Assembly (NCBI RefSeq): GCF_017255295.1
Contig: NZ_JAFKDE010000009.1
Location: 186,001-250,000, forward strand
DNA length: 64,000 bases
DNA from: Nitratireductor aquimarinus
Lineage (GTDB): Bacteria; Pseudomonadota; Alphaproteobacteria; Rhizobiales; Rhizobiaceae
Reading direction: 5' to 3'
Under the pieces are notes generated by a model. The model made no database searches, was not told where the DNA came from, and saw only the letters and a program-made list of their open reading frames with translations. Shown here one piece after another: positions 47,570-58,357 of this stretch (positions are counted from its first letter, which is position 1; every line of letters begins with the position of its first letter). The translations under genes and the position numbers were made by a program.

Positions 47570-48586
47570 CTACTTGCGGGCCCACAAAACCTTGAACACC
47601 GTATCGCGGCGCAGCTCACCCTGTGCCGCGAAATGCTTTTGGAGGCTCTCTTCATAGGGGAGCTGCCTGTTGGCGACGAGGAACAGCCGCCCGCGCGGCT
47701 TGAGCGCTTTTGCCGCCGCCGCGATCATCGCATGGCCCATATCGGGCTCCGCAGCCCGGCTGCGATGGAAAGGCGGGTTCATCAGGATCACGTCATAGCG
47801 CTCGTTCACCGGCTCTCCCAGAAGGTCCTGCCAGAAGAAGCGCGCCGGCATCTGCGGCGCCCTTGCGGCCATGTTGCGGCGGGCCGCCTCCAGAGACGCG
47901 TGATGCGCCTCATAGAGATCGATACTCTTCACCTCCGGTGCGCGCTCGGCCGCGGCAACGGAAAGATAGCCCCAGCCGGCCGCGAAATCAGCTATCGCGC
48001 CTGACAGATTGTCCGGCAGGCATTCAACGAGAAGCGCCGAGCCCGGATCAATGCCGTCATCGGAAAAGCCGCCGGCTGCGGTGGCGAAACCGTCCGCCTC
48101 GCTGTCGCCGGCGCTCAGCTCGGCCATCAGCGCAGGCTCCAGCCGCTCAGGCCGGCGCAGCCAGAACACGACACCATGATGCTTGGAGGCATGATCCTCA
48201 AGCTCCACCAGCGACGCCATGCGCTTGCGCACGCTGCCGCCGCCGTCTTTCTTGGCGCAGGCCGCAATGATGAGCGCGCCGGCGCGCGTCCGGTTCAAAG
48301 CCTCGGCAAGGCGCTGTTCATTCTCACGCCGGTGCCTGCCAAGCAGGACAAGCGCCATGTCATAGCCCTCGCCCACCGGCTCCGGCTCCACGGTCACGCC
48401 AGCCTGGCTGAGCGCCAGATAGTCGGGCCGATAGCCCTGAATGGCCGTGAGACTTCCCGAGAAGTCGGATGGCAGCAGCAGGCCGCCCGGTGCGCCCAGA
48501 AAAAGCACACGCTCCCCCTCGCCCGGCGGATCGATCAGCCCGCGCTCGAATGGAAACAGTAGGGTGGGAAGCGGTGTGTCGGTCAT
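47570..48586 (-). CDS. RsmC-like class I methyltransferase (rRNA guanine-N2)
   Basis: 338 residues. The C-terminal SAM-dependent domain carries NPPFH (270-274), the N6/N2-methylase motif, and a Rossmann core LSGAIADFAAGWGYLSVA. An N-terminal degenerate methylase-like domain gives the two-domain layout of RsmC/RlmG, which methylate a guanine of rRNA. Which position is modified is not predictable. Convergent with fabI; a GGCCCGC/GCGGGCC stem (47564-47582) lies over its stop codon. Confidence 0.83.
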   Translation of the reverse strand: MTDTPLPTLLFPFERGLIDPPGEGERVLFLGAPGGLLLPSDFSGSLTAIQGYRPDYLALSQAGVTVEPEPVGEGYDMALVLLGRHRRENEQRLAEALNRTRAGALIIAACAKKDGGGSVRKRMASLVELEDHASKHHGVVFWLRRPERLEPALMAELSAGDSEADGFATAAGGFSDDGIDPGSALLVECLPDNLSGAIADFAAGWGYLSVAAAERAPEVKSIDLYEAHHASLEAARRNMAARAPQMPARFFWQDLLGEPVNERYDVILMNPPFHRSRAAEPDMGHAMIAAAAKALKPRGRLFLVANRQLPYEESLQKHFAAQGELRRDTVFKVLWARK

Positions 48587-48604
48587 GGATGCGGTTCCGG
48601 ATAT

Positions 48605-48636
48605 GAAAACGGGCGCGACCTGAATGGCCGCGCCCG
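48605..48636 (-). terminator. Terminator of pnp
   Basis: On the minus strand GGGCGCG pairs with CGCGCCC (complement of 48611-48635), then GTTTTC. Lies 28 bases after the pnp stop. Confidence 0.8.
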
Positions 48637-48662
48637 CATGTTGGTTCAGAAGGGAAGCGGGA

Positions 48663-50813
48663 TCAGCCCTCGGCGTCCTCGGCCTCTTCCTTCTTCTTCT
48701 CGCGGACGATTTCCTTGCCCGTCTCCTGGTCGACGACCTTCATGGAGAGGCGAACCTTGCCGCGCTCATCGAAGCCCATCAGCTTCACGAACACCTTGTC
48801 GCCTTCCTTGACGACGTCGGTGGTCTTGCCAACGCGCTCCTGCGCGAGCTGCGAGATGTGCACCAGACCGTCGCGCGGACCGAAGAAGTTCACGAATGCG
48901 CCGAAGTCGGCGGTCTTGACGACCGTGCCTTCGTAGATCTCGCCCACTTCCGGCTCTGCCGTGATGGAGTGGATCCACTTCTTCGCTGCCTCGATTTCCT
49001 TGGCGTTGGAAGAAGCGATCTTCACCGTGCCGTCGTCCTCGATGTTGATCTTGGCGCCGGTCTTCTCGACGATCTCGCGGATCACCTTGCCGCCGGAACC
49101 GATCACGTCGCGGATTTTGTCGGTCGGGATCTGCATGACCTCGATGCGCGGAGCGAACTCACCCAGCTCACCACGGCTCTCGGAAAGGGCCTTGGCCATC
49201 TCGCCGAGAATGTGCAGACGGCCGTCCTTGGCCTGGTCGAGGGCGATCTGCATGATCTCCTCGGTGATGCCATCGATCTTGATGTCCATCTGGAGCGAGG
49301 TGATGCCCTCATCCGTGCCGGCGACCTTGAAGTCCATGTCGCCGAGGTGATCTTCGTCACCCAGGATGTCGGAGAGAACGGCGAAGCGCTCGTCTTCCTT
49401 GATCAGGCCCATGGCGATGCCGGCAACCGGCTTTGCCAGCGGCACGCCGGCGTCCATGAGGGCCAGCGAGGTGCCGCAGACGGTTGCCATGGAGGACGAA
49501 CCGTTGGACTCGGTGACCTCGGAAACGACGCGCAGCGTGTAGGGGAACTGGTCCGCTTCCGGCAGCATCGGGTGGATGGCGCGCCATGCGAGCTTGCCAT
49601 GACCGATCTCACGACGGCCGGGCGAACCCATGCGGCCCGTCTCGCCCACAGAGTAGGGCGGGAAGTTGTAGTGCAGGAGGAAAGCCTCCTTGTAGGTGCC
49701 GGTGAGCGAGTCGATGAACTGCTCGTCTTCGCCGGTGCCCAGCGTTGCGACCACGAGGGCCTGCGTCTCACCACGGGTGAAGAGCGCGGAACCGTGCGTG
49801 CGCGGCAGAAGGCCTGCCTGGGCTGCGATCGGGCGCACCGTCTTCAGGTCGCGTCCGTCGATGCGGCCGCCGGTGTCGAGGATGTTCCAGCGAACGATCT
49901 TGCCCTGCAGGCTCTTGAAGACCGTGTTGACCTGCTCGGCCGACCACTTGGTCTCTTCCTCGCCTTCCGGCAGGAGCGTCTCTTTCACCTTCGCCTTGGC
50001 GGCGTCAACGGCGTCGTAGCGCTTCTGCTTGTCGGTGATCTTGTAGGCTTCGCGCAGATCGCTTTCGACGATCTTGAGCATCTCGCCTTCGAGCTCGGAG
50101 AGATCCGGCGGCGTGAAGTCGCGGGGTTCCTTGGCGGCAACTTCGGCGAGCTTGATGACCGCGTCGATGACCGGCTGGAAGTTCTTGTGGCCGAACATGA
50201 CGGCGCCGAGCATGACGTCCTCGGGGAGCTGCTGAGCTTCCGATTCCACCATCAGAACGGCATCGCCCGTACCGGCGACGACGAGGTCGAGCTTGGTCTC
50301 TTCCATCTCGTCGACATGCGGGTTGAGGACGTACTCACCACCGATGTAGCCAACGCGCGCTGCGCCGATCGGGCCCATGAAGGGAACGCCGGAGAGCGTG
50401 AGCGCTGCGGAAACGGCAACCATGGCGACGATGTCCGGATCATTCTCCAGATCGTGCTGCAGCACGGTGGCGATGACCTGCGTGTCGTTCTTGTAGCCAT
50501 CGACAAAGAGCGGGCGGATCGGGCGGTCGATCAGGCGGGAGACCAGCGTCTCCTTCTCGCTCGGACGGCCTTCGCGCTTGAAGTAGCCACCCGGGATCTT
50601 GCCGGCGGCAAAGGTCTTTTCCTGGTAGTTGACGGTCAGCGGGAAGAAGTCGAAGCCCGGCTTCGGCTCTTTCGCGGAAACGACAGTGGCGAGAACAACG
50701 GTCTCGCCATAGGTGGCGAGCACTGCGCCGTCTGCCTGACGGGCAATCTGGCCGGTCTCAAGAATGAGCGGACGACCGCCCCATTCGATCTCAACTTTGT
50801 GGTGCTTGAACAT
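48663..50813 (-). CDS. pnp: Polynucleotide phosphorylase
   Basis: 716 residues. 3'-5' phosphorolytic exoribonuclease of RNA decay. Two RNase PH domains separated by a helical domain, then KH ([20 protein letters not shown] split at about residue 560) and S1 ([18 protein letters not shown]) domains and an acidic/basic tail. ATG at 50813 ([16 protein letters not shown]) has AAGGA six bases upstream; a longer open frame upstream is not homologous. Last gene of the rimP-to-pnp series. Confidence 0.97.
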   Translation of the reverse strand: MFKHHKVEIEWGGRPLILETGQIARQADGAVLATYGETVVLATVVSAKEPKPGFDFFPLTVNYQEKTFAAGKIPGGYFKREGRPSEKETLVSRLIDRPIRPLFVDGYKNDTQVIATVLQHDLENDPDIVAMVAVSAALTLSGVPFMGPIGAARVGYIGGEYVLNPHVDEMEETKLDLVVAGTGDAVLMVESEAQQLPEDVMLGAVMFGHKNFQPVIDAVIKLAEVAAKEPRDFTPPDLSELEGEMLKIVESDLREAYKITDKQKRYDAVDAAKAKVKETLLPEGEEETKWSAEQVNTVFKSLQGKIVRWNILDTGGRIDGRDLKTVRPIAAQAGLLPRTHGSALFTRGETQALVVATLGTGEDEQFIDSLTGTYKEAFLLHYNFPPYSVGETGRMGSPGRREIGHGKLAWRAIHPMLPEADQFPYTLRVVSEVTESNGSSSMATVCGTSLALMDAGVPLAKPVAGIAMGLIKEDERFAVLSDILGDEDHLGDMDFKVAGTDEGITSLQMDIKIDGITEEIMQIALDQAKDGRLHILGEMAKALSESRGELGEFAPRIEVMQIPTDKIRDVIGSGGKVIREIVEKTGAKINIEDDGTVKIASSNAKEIEAAKKWIHSITAEPEVGEIYEGTVVKTADFGAFVNFFGPRDGLVHISQLAQERVGKTTDVVKEGDKVFVKLMGFDERGKVRLSMKVVDQETGKEIVREKKKEEAEDAEG

Positions 50814-51123
50814 ATCTTGTCCTTTTGCGCCGAAGGGTGCGCCAACGCCTGGCTGCGCGTCTCTCCGGCTCTGCTTCGTTGTCGGACGAGCCACGGGCAA
50901 GACAACGGGAGGCTTGGGTTTGGCCGGCTCTGTGCCGCAAGCATCCTGCAATCCTGCCCCATGACCTGTCCATTAGGGCCTCGGCTATCCGGTCTTGCAG
51001 GCATGAGATGGCGGCAAAGCCGCCGTCGCAATCATGCCTGGCCGGAGCCGTGAGACATGCAAATCTTTCGCATGCCCAAATGAGACCGGCGGACACCCCT
51101 TGGTATCCGCCGGTCAAATCAGC
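50814..51123. promoter_or_regulatory. rpsO-pnp intergenic region with a strong stem-loop
   Basis: 310 bases without a gene. Near the rpsO end GACCGGCGGACACC (51084-51097) pairs with GGTATCCGCCGGTC (51102-51115) with a single mismatch. No U-run follows. In E. coli an RNase III hairpin at the same place controls pnp mRNA; this may be its counterpart, or a rpsO 3'-end stabiliser. Confidence 0.6.
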
Positions 51124-51393
51124 TTAGCGCCGCAGTCCGAGCTTCTCGATCAGCGTCTTGTAGCGGCCTTCGTCCTTCTTCTTCAGATAGTCCAGAAGAC
51201 GGCGACGCTGGGAGACGAGCTTCAGGAGGCCACGACGGGAGTGGTTGTCCTTCTTGTGGTCCTTGAAGTGCTCGGTGAGGTTCTTGATCCGCTCGGTCAG
51301 AATAGCGACCTGGACTTCCGGAGAACCCGTGTCGCCCTGAACGGTGGCAAATTCTTTCAGCAAATCCTGTTTGCGCTCTGCAGTAATCGACAT
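51124..51393 (-). CDS. rpsO: 30S ribosomal protein S15
   Basis: 89 residues, standard S15 ([38 protein letters not shown]). Primary 16S rRNA-binding protein of the central domain. GGAAG lies eight bases upstream of the ATG. It precedes pnp as in most bacteria, but is separated from truB by a histidine kinase gene. Confidence 0.98.
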   Translation of the reverse strand: MSITAERKQDLLKEFATVQGDTGSPEVQVAILTERIKNLTEHFKDHKKDNHSRRGLLKLVSQRRRLLDYLKKKDEGRYKTLIEKLGLRR

Positions 51394-51564
51394 CGGCTTC
51401 CTTTCTGGAATTTAGGGAAAAGGGTCGCCCTCAGCCGGGATGTCGTCCAGCCGGGGCCATTCAACAATGCGCACTCAAGGCGCAATGATGGCTGGCATAT
51501 AGGCGAAATCGCATGCGATTACCAGCCCAAACATTGTCCGTTGCGCCGCCGCTCAGCCCGCCGC

Positions 51565-53286
51565 TCAGCCCTGGGGCTCCTCGCCGCGCGCCGCTTTGGT
51601 GAGATCCGGCTCGAGCCTGTCGACCGGAATCTTGAACACGCATTCCAGCCCGTCACGGTGGAAGACACGTGAAATCTCCGCGTCCAGCGTACCGCCCACC
51701 ATGCGATCGATGATCTCCGTGCCGAAACCGCGACGGTTTGTGCGCCGGCGCGCCCGCGCCACATGTTCACGCCAGTTGATGACCAGCATGTCGTCCCTGA
51801 TTTTCCAGGTGATGTCGAGACGCCCGTCATTGTTCGAAAACGCACCATACTTGGCGGCGTTGGTCGCCAGTTCGTGCACGGCAAGACCAATAGTCTGGGC
51901 CGGCTGGTTTGCGAGACGGAATTTCGGACCGTTCATCGTCAGGCGATCAGGGCTGTCGGGGCGGAACGGATCGACCTGCACCGACAGAAGTTCATGGAGT
52001 TCCACGCCGGCCGCACCGCCGGCGATGAGCAGATCGGTGGAGCGCGCCAGACCGTACAGGCGCTTCTGGAACGCATCCTGGAAACCGGCGAAGGTGCGCG
52101 AACTGCGCGCCGTCTGCTTGGCCATGGACGAAACCACGGTGAGCTGGTTCTTCGAGCGATGCGCCACCTCGCGCATGAGAAGACGGATCTCGTTTTCCGC
52201 CTGCTCTCGGTCAAGCGCGGCTTCGGCAAGTGCAGAGGACACGGTTGCGACCTCGGCAATCGGATATTCGATGGCGTGGACCGGTTCGCCCGCCCCCAGC
52301 CGTCGCGCATCACGTGCAAGCCGGCGCACCGGCCCGGCGATCTGCCGACCGAGAAGCCATGCCGCGAATGCGCCGATGGCGATGACCAGAAGACCGCCAG
52401 CCAGAAGCATGCGCAGCGAATAACGCATGGGCTCCTCGATCGTCGTGGTGGAAGCCCAGACCACGGATTTCCAGCCGCTGAAGCCCGATTCATCGATGAT
52501 CGTGATATAGGTGCCGCCCTCCCGGCCCTCTGCTGGCTCCGCCTCGCGGTAGATGCCATCGCCCTCCAGATCCAGGAAGAACGGCTTCCCGACCTCCGAA
52601 GACATGAAGGACGAAGCGACCACGGTGTTGTTCTTGTCCACCACCGAGGCGTTCCAGCCGCCACGCAGCATCTGCTGGGACAGCACGTCCGTCAGCGTAT
52701 CCGCATAGCGCGTCATGACGAGCGTGCGCGGTGGTCCGGAATCGGGAAAGAACGGCTTGACCACCTTGAAGCTCCACTTGCCGGCGAGCTTGCCGAACAG
52801 AACGCCCGAGGTGACCGTGGCCTTGCCCTTCAGTGCTGCCTCGGCGACCATGGGATCGTCAAAGGGCTGCAAAGCCTCGCCAAACGGCACATTCGTGTTG
52901 AGCAGCGGTTTGAAGTTCTCGTCCAGTACGCGCAGGTTGGAGCCGCTGCCCGCCAGGGCAAGCTTGGCGCGGTAGTAAAAGTCCTCCATGTCGCCCTCGG
53001 TCAGCGACGGCGTGGTGGAGAGGACGCGCAGCGTGGTGTTCATGCCGCTCAATTCGCGGTCCACCGCCTCGGCGATGGAACCGGCCATGGCTTCGGCCAG
53101 TGTCGTCACCACTTCGCGCTGTGCTTCATTGTTGCGTTGAAGCAGAACGACCGAAACCCCGATCGCGGGGATGATGGTGACCGCGATCAGGAGGAACAGA
53201 AAGAAGCTGATTGGTTTGGGACCTGAGACAAACGCCCCTATGCGCTCAGACAGTGTTCCCCGAGACGCGCTATCCGTTGACTGCAT
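51565..53286 (-). CDS. HWE-family sensor histidine kinase
   Basis: 573 residues. TM1 about 26-48, a large periplasmic sensor (49-290, dCache-like in length), TM2 about 291-313, HAMP to about 366, then the kinase. Phospho-acceptor His376 in REVAHRSKNQL, N-box HELATNAAKYG with His471 and Asn476, and the WRE triplet (505-507) that defines the HWE family, with GFGTEIIDRMV as G-box. Signal unknown. No response regulator lies next to it. It sits between truB and rpsO. Confidence 0.92.
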   Translation of the reverse strand: MQSTDSASRGTLSERIGAFVSGPKPISFFLFLLIAVTIIPAIGVSVVLLQRNNEAQREVVTTLAEAMAGSIAEAVDRELSGMNTTLRVLSTTPSLTEGDMEDFYYRAKLALAGSGSNLRVLDENFKPLLNTNVPFGEALQPFDDPMVAEAALKGKATVTSGVLFGKLAGKWSFKVVKPFFPDSGPPRTLVMTRYADTLTDVLSQQMLRGGWNASVVDKNNTVVASSFMSSEVGKPFFLDLEGDGIYREAEPAEGREGGTYITIIDESGFSGWKSVVWASTTTIEEPMRYSLRMLLAGGLLVIAIGAFAAWLLGRQIAGPVRRLARDARRLGAGEPVHAIEYPIAEVATVSSALAEAALDREQAENEIRLLMREVAHRSKNQLTVVSSMAKQTARSSRTFAGFQDAFQKRLYGLARSTDLLIAGGAAGVELHELLSVQVDPFRPDSPDRLTMNGPKFRLANQPAQTIGLAVHELATNAAKYGAFSNNDGRLDITWKIRDDMLVINWREHVARARRRTNRRGFGTEIIDRMVGGTLDAEISRVFHRDGLECVFKIPVDRLEPDLTKAARGEEPQG

Positions 53287-53410
53287 GCAATTCGCCCGAC
53301 CCTAGCCTTGTTTGTGTACACAATGCACGAAACGGCCAAGGGTTGCGCGGCGAATTGCAGAAATCGTTCTGTTGCCGGATTGAGATCGGAGTGGTCGGGC
53401 CCCGACAGCT

Positions 53411-54346
53411 TCAGGCGGCGAAAACGCGCTTCGGCTTGAACATGCCGGCCTCGACGGCGCCAAGCGCCACAAGGCGTCCGCGGGCGCTTGCCCAGGCTTC
53501 GGGCGCTTCCACCGGCGCATCTCGTCCGCGCACGATCACCGGATTGCCGAGCCTGAGACGCGCTGCGGCGTCATCGGTGACGGCAACTTCCGGCAGCCCT
53601 TCGAGCGCCGTTGCAATGTCGAGAAGATAGGCGTCGAGCGCTGCAAAGTCGCCAGCCTCGCGGTCGCAGTCTTCCAGCGCTTCCTCAAGGGCTTCCAGCG
53701 TGACGAGCTGTTCGTCCACGAACGGATAGACCTCGGTACGGCGCAGTTCGGCGATGTGGCCGTAGCAACCCAGATCGCGCCCCATGTCGCGTGCGAGGCT
53801 GCGCACATAGGTGCCCTTGCCGCATTCGACCTCGAAAACCGCCTCATCCGGCGTGAACGAAACCAGGTCCAGCCGGCCGATCTCGATTTCGCGCGCGGCG
53901 ATCTCCACAGTCTCGCCCTCGCGGGCAAGATCATAAGCACGCTCGCCGCCGATCTTCACGGCGGAATACTGGGGCGGCGTCTGCATGATGATGCCGGTGT
54001 AATTCGGCAGAAGCGCGCGCACGGCCTCTTCGGTCGGGCGCTCGTCGGATGTCTGGGTGACCGGACCCTCAAGATCGTCGGTGGAGCGCTCCTCGCCCCA
54101 GGCAACCTTGAAGCGATAGACCTTCGCGCCGTCCATGACGAAGGGAACGGTCTTGGTCGCATCGCCAAGCGCGATGGGCAGCATGCCGGAAGCCAGCGGA
54201 TCGAGCGTGCCTGCATGGCCCGCTTTCTCCGCATTGAACAACCACTTGATCTTCGAAACGGCGTTGGTGGACCCCATATTGGCTGTCTTGTCCAGGATCA
54301 GCCAGCCATTGATACGACGTCCCTTTCGCTTACCGCGTCGCGCCAT
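53411..54346 (-). CDS. truB: tRNA pseudouridine-55 synthase
   Basis: 311 residues. Makes pseudouridine 55 in the T-loop of tRNAs. Catalytic Asp49 in [12 protein letters not shown]; ProYSA motif [18 protein letters not shown] and a C-terminal PUA-like part with VFAA end. The ATG at 54346 overlaps the rbfA stop (TGATG); a TTG one codon earlier is less likely. Confidence 0.97.
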   Translation of the reverse strand: MARRGKRKGRRINGWLILDKTANMGSTNAVSKIKWLFNAEKAGHAGTLDPLASGMLPIALGDATKTVPFVMDGAKVYRFKVAWGEERSTDDLEGPVTQTSDERPTEEAVRALLPNYTGIIMQTPPQYSAVKIGGERAYDLAREGETVEIAAREIEIGRLDLVSFTPDEAVFEVECGKGTYVRSLARDMGRDLGCYGHIAELRRTEVYPFVDEQLVTLEALEEALEDCDREAGDFAALDAYLLDIATALEGLPEVAVTDDAAARLRLGNPVIVRGRDAPVEAPEAWASARGRLVALGAVEAGMFKPKRVFAA

Positions 54347-54750
54347 CAAAGATCATCCTCATTGCCGTCGTCGTCCCCCAGGTCGCGGGCCACTTCCGGC
54401 GACTTCAGAAGGCGATCGATCTTGTTGAAATTCTCGAAACTGTCATCCACCCGGAACCGCAGCTCCGGCATGTATTTCATCTGCCGCAGGGCCGGCGTGA
54501 TGCGGCCGCGAATGTAGCGCGCATGGCGGTTGAGCGCCGCGACAACCACATCCTTGTCGGCAGCGCCCAGCGGCGAAACATAGGCCGTGGCGATCTTGAG
54601 GTCCGGCGACATGCGCACCTCGGAAACCGAAATCACCGTATTGGCGAGCGCATCGTCGCTGACATCGCCGCGCTGCAGCGCCTGCGAGATTGCATGACGG
54701 ACCTGCTCGCCGACGCGGAGCTGGCGTTGTGAGGGAGCGGAAGACGGCAT
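54346..54750 (-). CDS. rbfA: 30S ribosome-binding factor RbfA
   Basis: 134 residues. KH-type maturation factor for the 16S 5' end. [19 protein letters not shown] near the start and the typical [22 protein letters not shown] block. C-terminal acidic tail ([11 protein letters not shown]). Stop overlaps the truB start by one base. About 240 bases of repeat and hairpin separate it from infB. Confidence 0.96.
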   Translation of the reverse strand: MPSSAPSQRQLRVGEQVRHAISQALQRGDVSDDALANTVISVSEVRMSPDLKIATAYVSPLGAADKDVVVAALNRHARYIRGRITPALRQMKYMPELRFRVDDSFENFNKIDRLLKSPEVARDLGDDDGNEDDL

Positions 54751-54840
54751 GGAGCACCTTCTTGCGGGGAAAGCCCTATTGTATCCGCATCGCGGATATC
54801 GGCAAATTATGAAAGCGGAACGTCAGACGCCGGAATGAGA

Positions 54841-54863
54841 GATGGGGCATCAAGTGCCCCATC
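54841..54863. other. Perfect stem-loop between infB and rbfA
   Basis: GATGGGGCA (54841-54849) pairs with TGCCCCATC (54855-54863), loop of five. No U-run. Could protect or process the mRNA within the operon. Confidence 0.6.
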
Positions 54864-54891
54864 TTCCACGTTCCAAACGTACGCGCACCAG

Positions 54892-54989
54892 AGCATCGGA
54901 CCGAAAAGTGAAAACCGGTTTTCGGCAGTTCCGATGCTCCATCAACAATCCGGATCGTCCTTTGTGCGTCCGGATGGACGCACGACGAC
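54892..54989. repeat. Mosaic repeat between infB and rbfA
   Basis: Palindromic unit AGCATCGGA ... TCCGATGCT (54892-54938) with inner AAAACCGGTTTTC, then the module GTGCGTCCGGATGGACGCAC (54964-54983) shared in altered form with 2976-3010 and 44131-44152. The infB stop (TAG) lies at its right edge. Confidence 0.72.
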
Positions 54990-57593
54990 CTAGAGCGAGC
55001 GCGTGACCATCTCGACGCGATAGGCCTCGATGACATCGCCGGGGCGAATGTCTTCGTAGTTCTCGAACGCCATGCCGCATTCCTGACCGGCAGGCACTTC
55101 GGAAACCTCGTCCTTGAAGCGCTTGAGCGTCTTCAGCTTGCCTTCGTGGATCACCACGCTGTCGCGGATGAGACGCACGCCGGCGCCACGCTCGACCTTG
55201 CCTTCGGTGACACGGCAACCGGCAACCTTGCCGACCTTCGTGACGTTGAAGGTTTCCAGGATCTCGGCGTTGCCGAGGAAGGTCTCGCGACGCTCCGGCG
55301 ACAGAAGGCCGGACATGGCCGCTTTGATGTCATCCACGAGGTCGTAGATGATGTTGTAGTAGCGGATCTCGATGCCTGCATCCTCGGCTGCGTCGCGCGC
55401 CTGCTTGTTGGCGCGAACGTTGAAGCCGATGATCGCGGCGCCCGAGGTCTCGGCCAGCGACACGTCGCTTTCCGTGATCGCGCCGGCACCCGAGTGAACG
55501 ATGTGTGCGCGAACCTCGTCGGTGCCCAGCTTGTCGAGCGCGCCGGCAATGGCTTCGATGGAGCCCTGCACGTCGCCCTTGACGATGAGCGGGAACTCTT
55601 TCAGGCCCGTGTCCTGCAGCTGCGACATCATCTGCTCGAGCGAACCGCGCTGCCCCGCCTGGCGGGCAACGGACTTCTCGCGCGCCAGACGCTGGCGGTA
55701 TTCGGAGATCTCGCGGGCGCGGGCTTCGCTCTCGACAACCGCAATGCGGTCACCGGCCTGCGGCGGGCCCTGAAGACCCAGAACCTCAACCGGCATGGAG
55801 GGCGGAGCTTCCTTCACCTGGTCGCCATGATCGTCGATCAGCGCACGCACGCGGCCCCACTCATTGCCGGCAACGATGATGTCACCGGTCTTGAGCGTGC
55901 CGGCCTGCACCAGCACGGTGGCGACCGAGCCACGACCGCGGTCGAGCTTGGCTTCGATGACGACGCCTTCGGCGGAGCGATCCGGGTTGGCCTTGAGTTC
56001 CAGAACCTCGGACTGCAGCAGAACGGCTTCGAGCAGCTTGTCGAGGTTGGTTCCCTTGACGGCGGAGACCTCGACATCGAGGACTTCACCACCCATGGAT
56101 TCCACGAACACCTCGTGCTGCAGCAGCTCGGTGCGGACCTTGTTCGGGTCTGCTTCCGGCTTGTCGACCTTGTTGATGGCAACAATGATCGGAACGCCGG
56201 CAGCCTTGGCGTGATTGATGGACTCGATGGTCTGCGGCATTACGCTGTCGTCAGCCGCCACCACGAGGATGGCGATGTCGGTGGCTTCCGCACCACGGGC
56301 GCGCATCGCGGTAAAGGCGGCGTGACCAGGCGTATCGATGAAGGTGATCTTCTGACCGTCCTGCTCGACCTGGTATGCGCCGATATGCTGGGTGATGCCA
56401 CCGGCTTCGCCCGAAACGACGTTCGCCTTGCGGATCGCGTCGAGAAGCGAGGTCTTGCCGTGGTCGACGTGGCCCATGATGGTCACGACCGGCGGACGCG
56501 ACTTCAGGTCCTCGGTCTTGTCCTCAATGTTGAAGAGGCCCTCTTCCACATCGGACTCGGCAACGCGCTTCACGGTGTGGCCAAACTCCTCGGCCACCAG
56601 CTCGGCGGTGTCCGCGTCGATCACGTCGCCGGGCTTCAACATCTGGCCCTGCTTCATGAAGAACTTGATCACGTCCACGGCGCGCTCGGCCATACGCTGG
56701 GCGAGTTCCTGGATGGTGATCGTCTCGGGAACAACCACCTCGCGGGCGATCTTCTCACGCGGCTCCTGATGCTGGGCGCGCTTGAACTTCTCCTGGCGGC
56801 GACGCATCGAGGAGAGCGAACGTCCGCGCGTCTCGCCATCGTCGGAAAGCGCGCGATTGAGCGTGAGCTTGCCACGGCGACGCTGATCGTCTGTGCGCGG
56901 CTTTGCAGGCGTGCGCGGAGCCTCAACCTTGGGCGCGGCGCGCTTGATCGGCGTGCCCTTGCTCTTGGAGCGGGAATCGCCATCGTCGCTCGGCGCGGGG
57001 GCGGGCGTCGCCTCTGCGGCGGGAGCCGGCGGTGCGCGGCGGCTGGCTTCTTCCTCTGCGCGACGACGCGCTTCGGCTTCGGCCTTGAGACGCTCTTCTT
57101 CTTCGGCCTGGCGGCGTGCGGACTCTGCCCGCTCGCGCTCACGGCGCTCTTCTTCTTCTGCCCGGCGCTTGGCGTCCTCGGCAGCGCGCTTGCGCTCCTC
57201 GGCCTCACGAACCTTGGAATCCTGAAGGGCGCGACGGCGCGCTTCCAGCTCTTCCTTGGAGAGTTCGTTCAGAACCACACCGGAACGGTTGCCGCCCTGC
57301 GGCGGACGCGGACGCTCACGATGGCGCTGTGGCGCAGGCTTGGGCGCAGCCGGCTTCGGCTTTGCCGCCGCCGGAGTCGGGGCCGGTGCGGGTGTCGGCG
57401 CCGGAGCCGCCTCGCCGCGTTCGTCAGGCCGCGAGAACTTTCGCTTCTTCGTCTCGACGACGACAGACTTGGAGCGTCCATGCGAGAAGCTCTGGCGCAC
57501 GGTGCCCTGCTCAACGGAGGGCCGCTTCAGCGTCAGTGTTTTCTTCTTCTCGACGCTCAGCGTCTTGTCGTCACCGGTTTTCGTATCCGTCAT
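54990..57593 (-). CDS. infB: Translation initiation factor IF-2
   Basis: 867 residues. GTPase that brings fMet-tRNA to the 30S subunit. Residues 1 to about 290 are disordered and very charged, with an Ala/Glu/Arg-rich coil (110-185). Then IF2_N, the G-domain with G1 GHVDHGKT (374-381), G3 DTPGHAAF and G4 NKVDKPEAD, and domains II, III and IV. ATG overlaps the ylxR stop (ATGA). Ends with TAG at a repeat edge. Confidence 0.98.
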   Translation of the reverse strand: MTDTKTGDDKTLSVEKKKTLTLKRPSVEQGTVRQSFSHGRSKSVVVETKKRKFSRPDERGEAAPAPTPAPAPTPAAAKPKPAAPKPAPQRHRERPRPPQGGNRSGVVLNELSKEELEARRRALQDSKVREAEERKRAAEDAKRRAEEEERRERERAESARRQAEEEERLKAEAEARRRAEEEASRRAPPAPAAEATPAPAPSDDGDSRSKSKGTPIKRAAPKVEAPRTPAKPRTDDQRRRGKLTLNRALSDDGETRGRSLSSMRRRQEKFKRAQHQEPREKIAREVVVPETITIQELAQRMAERAVDVIKFFMKQGQMLKPGDVIDADTAELVAEEFGHTVKRVAESDVEEGLFNIEDKTEDLKSRPPVVTIMGHVDHGKTSLLDAIRKANVVSGEAGGITQHIGAYQVEQDGQKITFIDTPGHAAFTAMRARGAEATDIAILVVAADDSVMPQTIESINHAKAAGVPIIVAINKVDKPEADPNKVRTELLQHEVFVESMGGEVLDVEVSAVKGTNLDKLLEAVLLQSEVLELKANPDRSAEGVVIEAKLDRGRGSVATVLVQAGTLKTGDIIVAGNEWGRVRALIDDHGDQVKEAPPSMPVEVLGLQGPPQAGDRIAVVESEARAREISEYRQRLAREKSVARQAGQRGSLEQMMSQLQDTGLKEFPLIVKGDVQGSIEAIAGALDKLGTDEVRAHIVHSGAGAITESDVSLAETSGAAIIGFNVRANKQARDAAEDAGIEIRYYNIIYDLVDDIKAAMSGLLSPERRETFLGNAEILETFNVTKVGKVAGCRVTEGKVERGAGVRLIRDSVVIHEGKLKTLKRFKDEVSEVPAGQECGMAFENYEDIRPGDVIEAYRVEMVTRSL

Positions 57594-58234
57594 TCCACAT
57601 CCTCTGCGGTGCCCAGTGCAACCGCTGCCGGTTTGTCCGCGCTTTCGCCTCGAAAAGTCCCGAGCGCATTTACGCGTTTCAGCGCCGCCTTGCCCGCGTC
57701 CCGCCCGAACACGGCAGCATGTATCACATTTGTGGCTCCCAATGCCAAACTCATTTCTTCTTCGGAAAAGAGTTTGTAAGCCGGTATCGCTGGTCCGCCC
57801 ATATGAACCACCGCGCGTCGGGCAGCGGTGATCTTGCGAACCCCGTCATGCGAGCCTTCGCGGGCATGCAACACGCCATAGGCCTTGCCACTGCGCACCG
57901 AAGCCTCAACCTTCGCCGCACCCAATGCCACGGCTCCGGCCTTGCGCGCAAGCCCAAGAGAGCCGAGAGCGGCTTTTGAGAGCAATTCATCGACCAGAGC
58001 GCCGAGATTATCTGGCGGTCTGACCGAAGTTTTCAAGGCACGGGCGAAAAGGTTCTTCTCCGCTGCCTTGTCGACATGGGCGCGGTCAGCAGTAACCCAG
58101 CACCCGCGTCCCGGTAGATTGCGCTTCAGATCGGGAACGACCATGCCGTCCGGGCCCGCGACGAACCGGATCAGGTCCTCCGCAGGTCGCGCCTCGCGCG
58201 AGACAATGCATTTGCGGTCGTTCATGTCTTCCAC
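57590..58234 (-). CDS. ylxR: YlxR (DUF448) RNA-binding protein fused to an L7Ae-like domain
   Basis: 214 residues. N-terminal YlxR fold ([26 protein letters not shown]) of the nusA-infB operon, then a C-terminal segment from about residue 90 ([26 protein letters not shown]) resembling the ribosomal L7Ae/L30e-type RNA-binding fold, an arrangement common in alphaproteobacteria. GTG at 58234 has GGAG five bases upstream and is preferred to ATG at 58225. Stop overlaps infB. Role in transcription or ribosome assembly is not settled. Confidence 0.9.
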   Translation of the reverse strand: MEDMNDRKCIVSREARPAEDLIRFVAGPDGMVVPDLKRNLPGRGCWVTADRAHVDKAAEKNLFARALKTSVRPPDNLGALVDELLSKAALGSLGLARKAGAVALGAAKVEASVRSGKAYGVLHAREGSHDGVRKITAARRAVVHMGGPAIPAYKLFSEEEMSLALGATNVIHAAVFGRDAGKAALKRVNALGTFRGESADKPAAVALGTAEDVE

Positions 58235-58357
58235 GATATCTCCAGAACATCCTGCTAACGCGCATCGCAGCGCGGCTCCACAGGACCACGATCAAACAGG
58301 TTTGCAGAGCGCGCTGCATGTGTCACGGGGACCGTCACGCGCTCTGCAGCCATCATA

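Noticed and set aside
47564-47582. Terminator between fabI and the rsmC-like gene
   Set aside because: GGCCCGC/GCGGGCC stem lacks a U-run on either strand, so I mention it only as a stem over the stop codon.
48624-51053. 809-codon open frame antisense to pnp
   Set aside because: Shadow frame from strong third-position GC bias; composition (many LDD, HLAED strings) is the reverse pattern of pnp.
55146-57779. 877-codon open frame antisense to infB
   Set aside because: Same artefact as above; infB is unambiguous.
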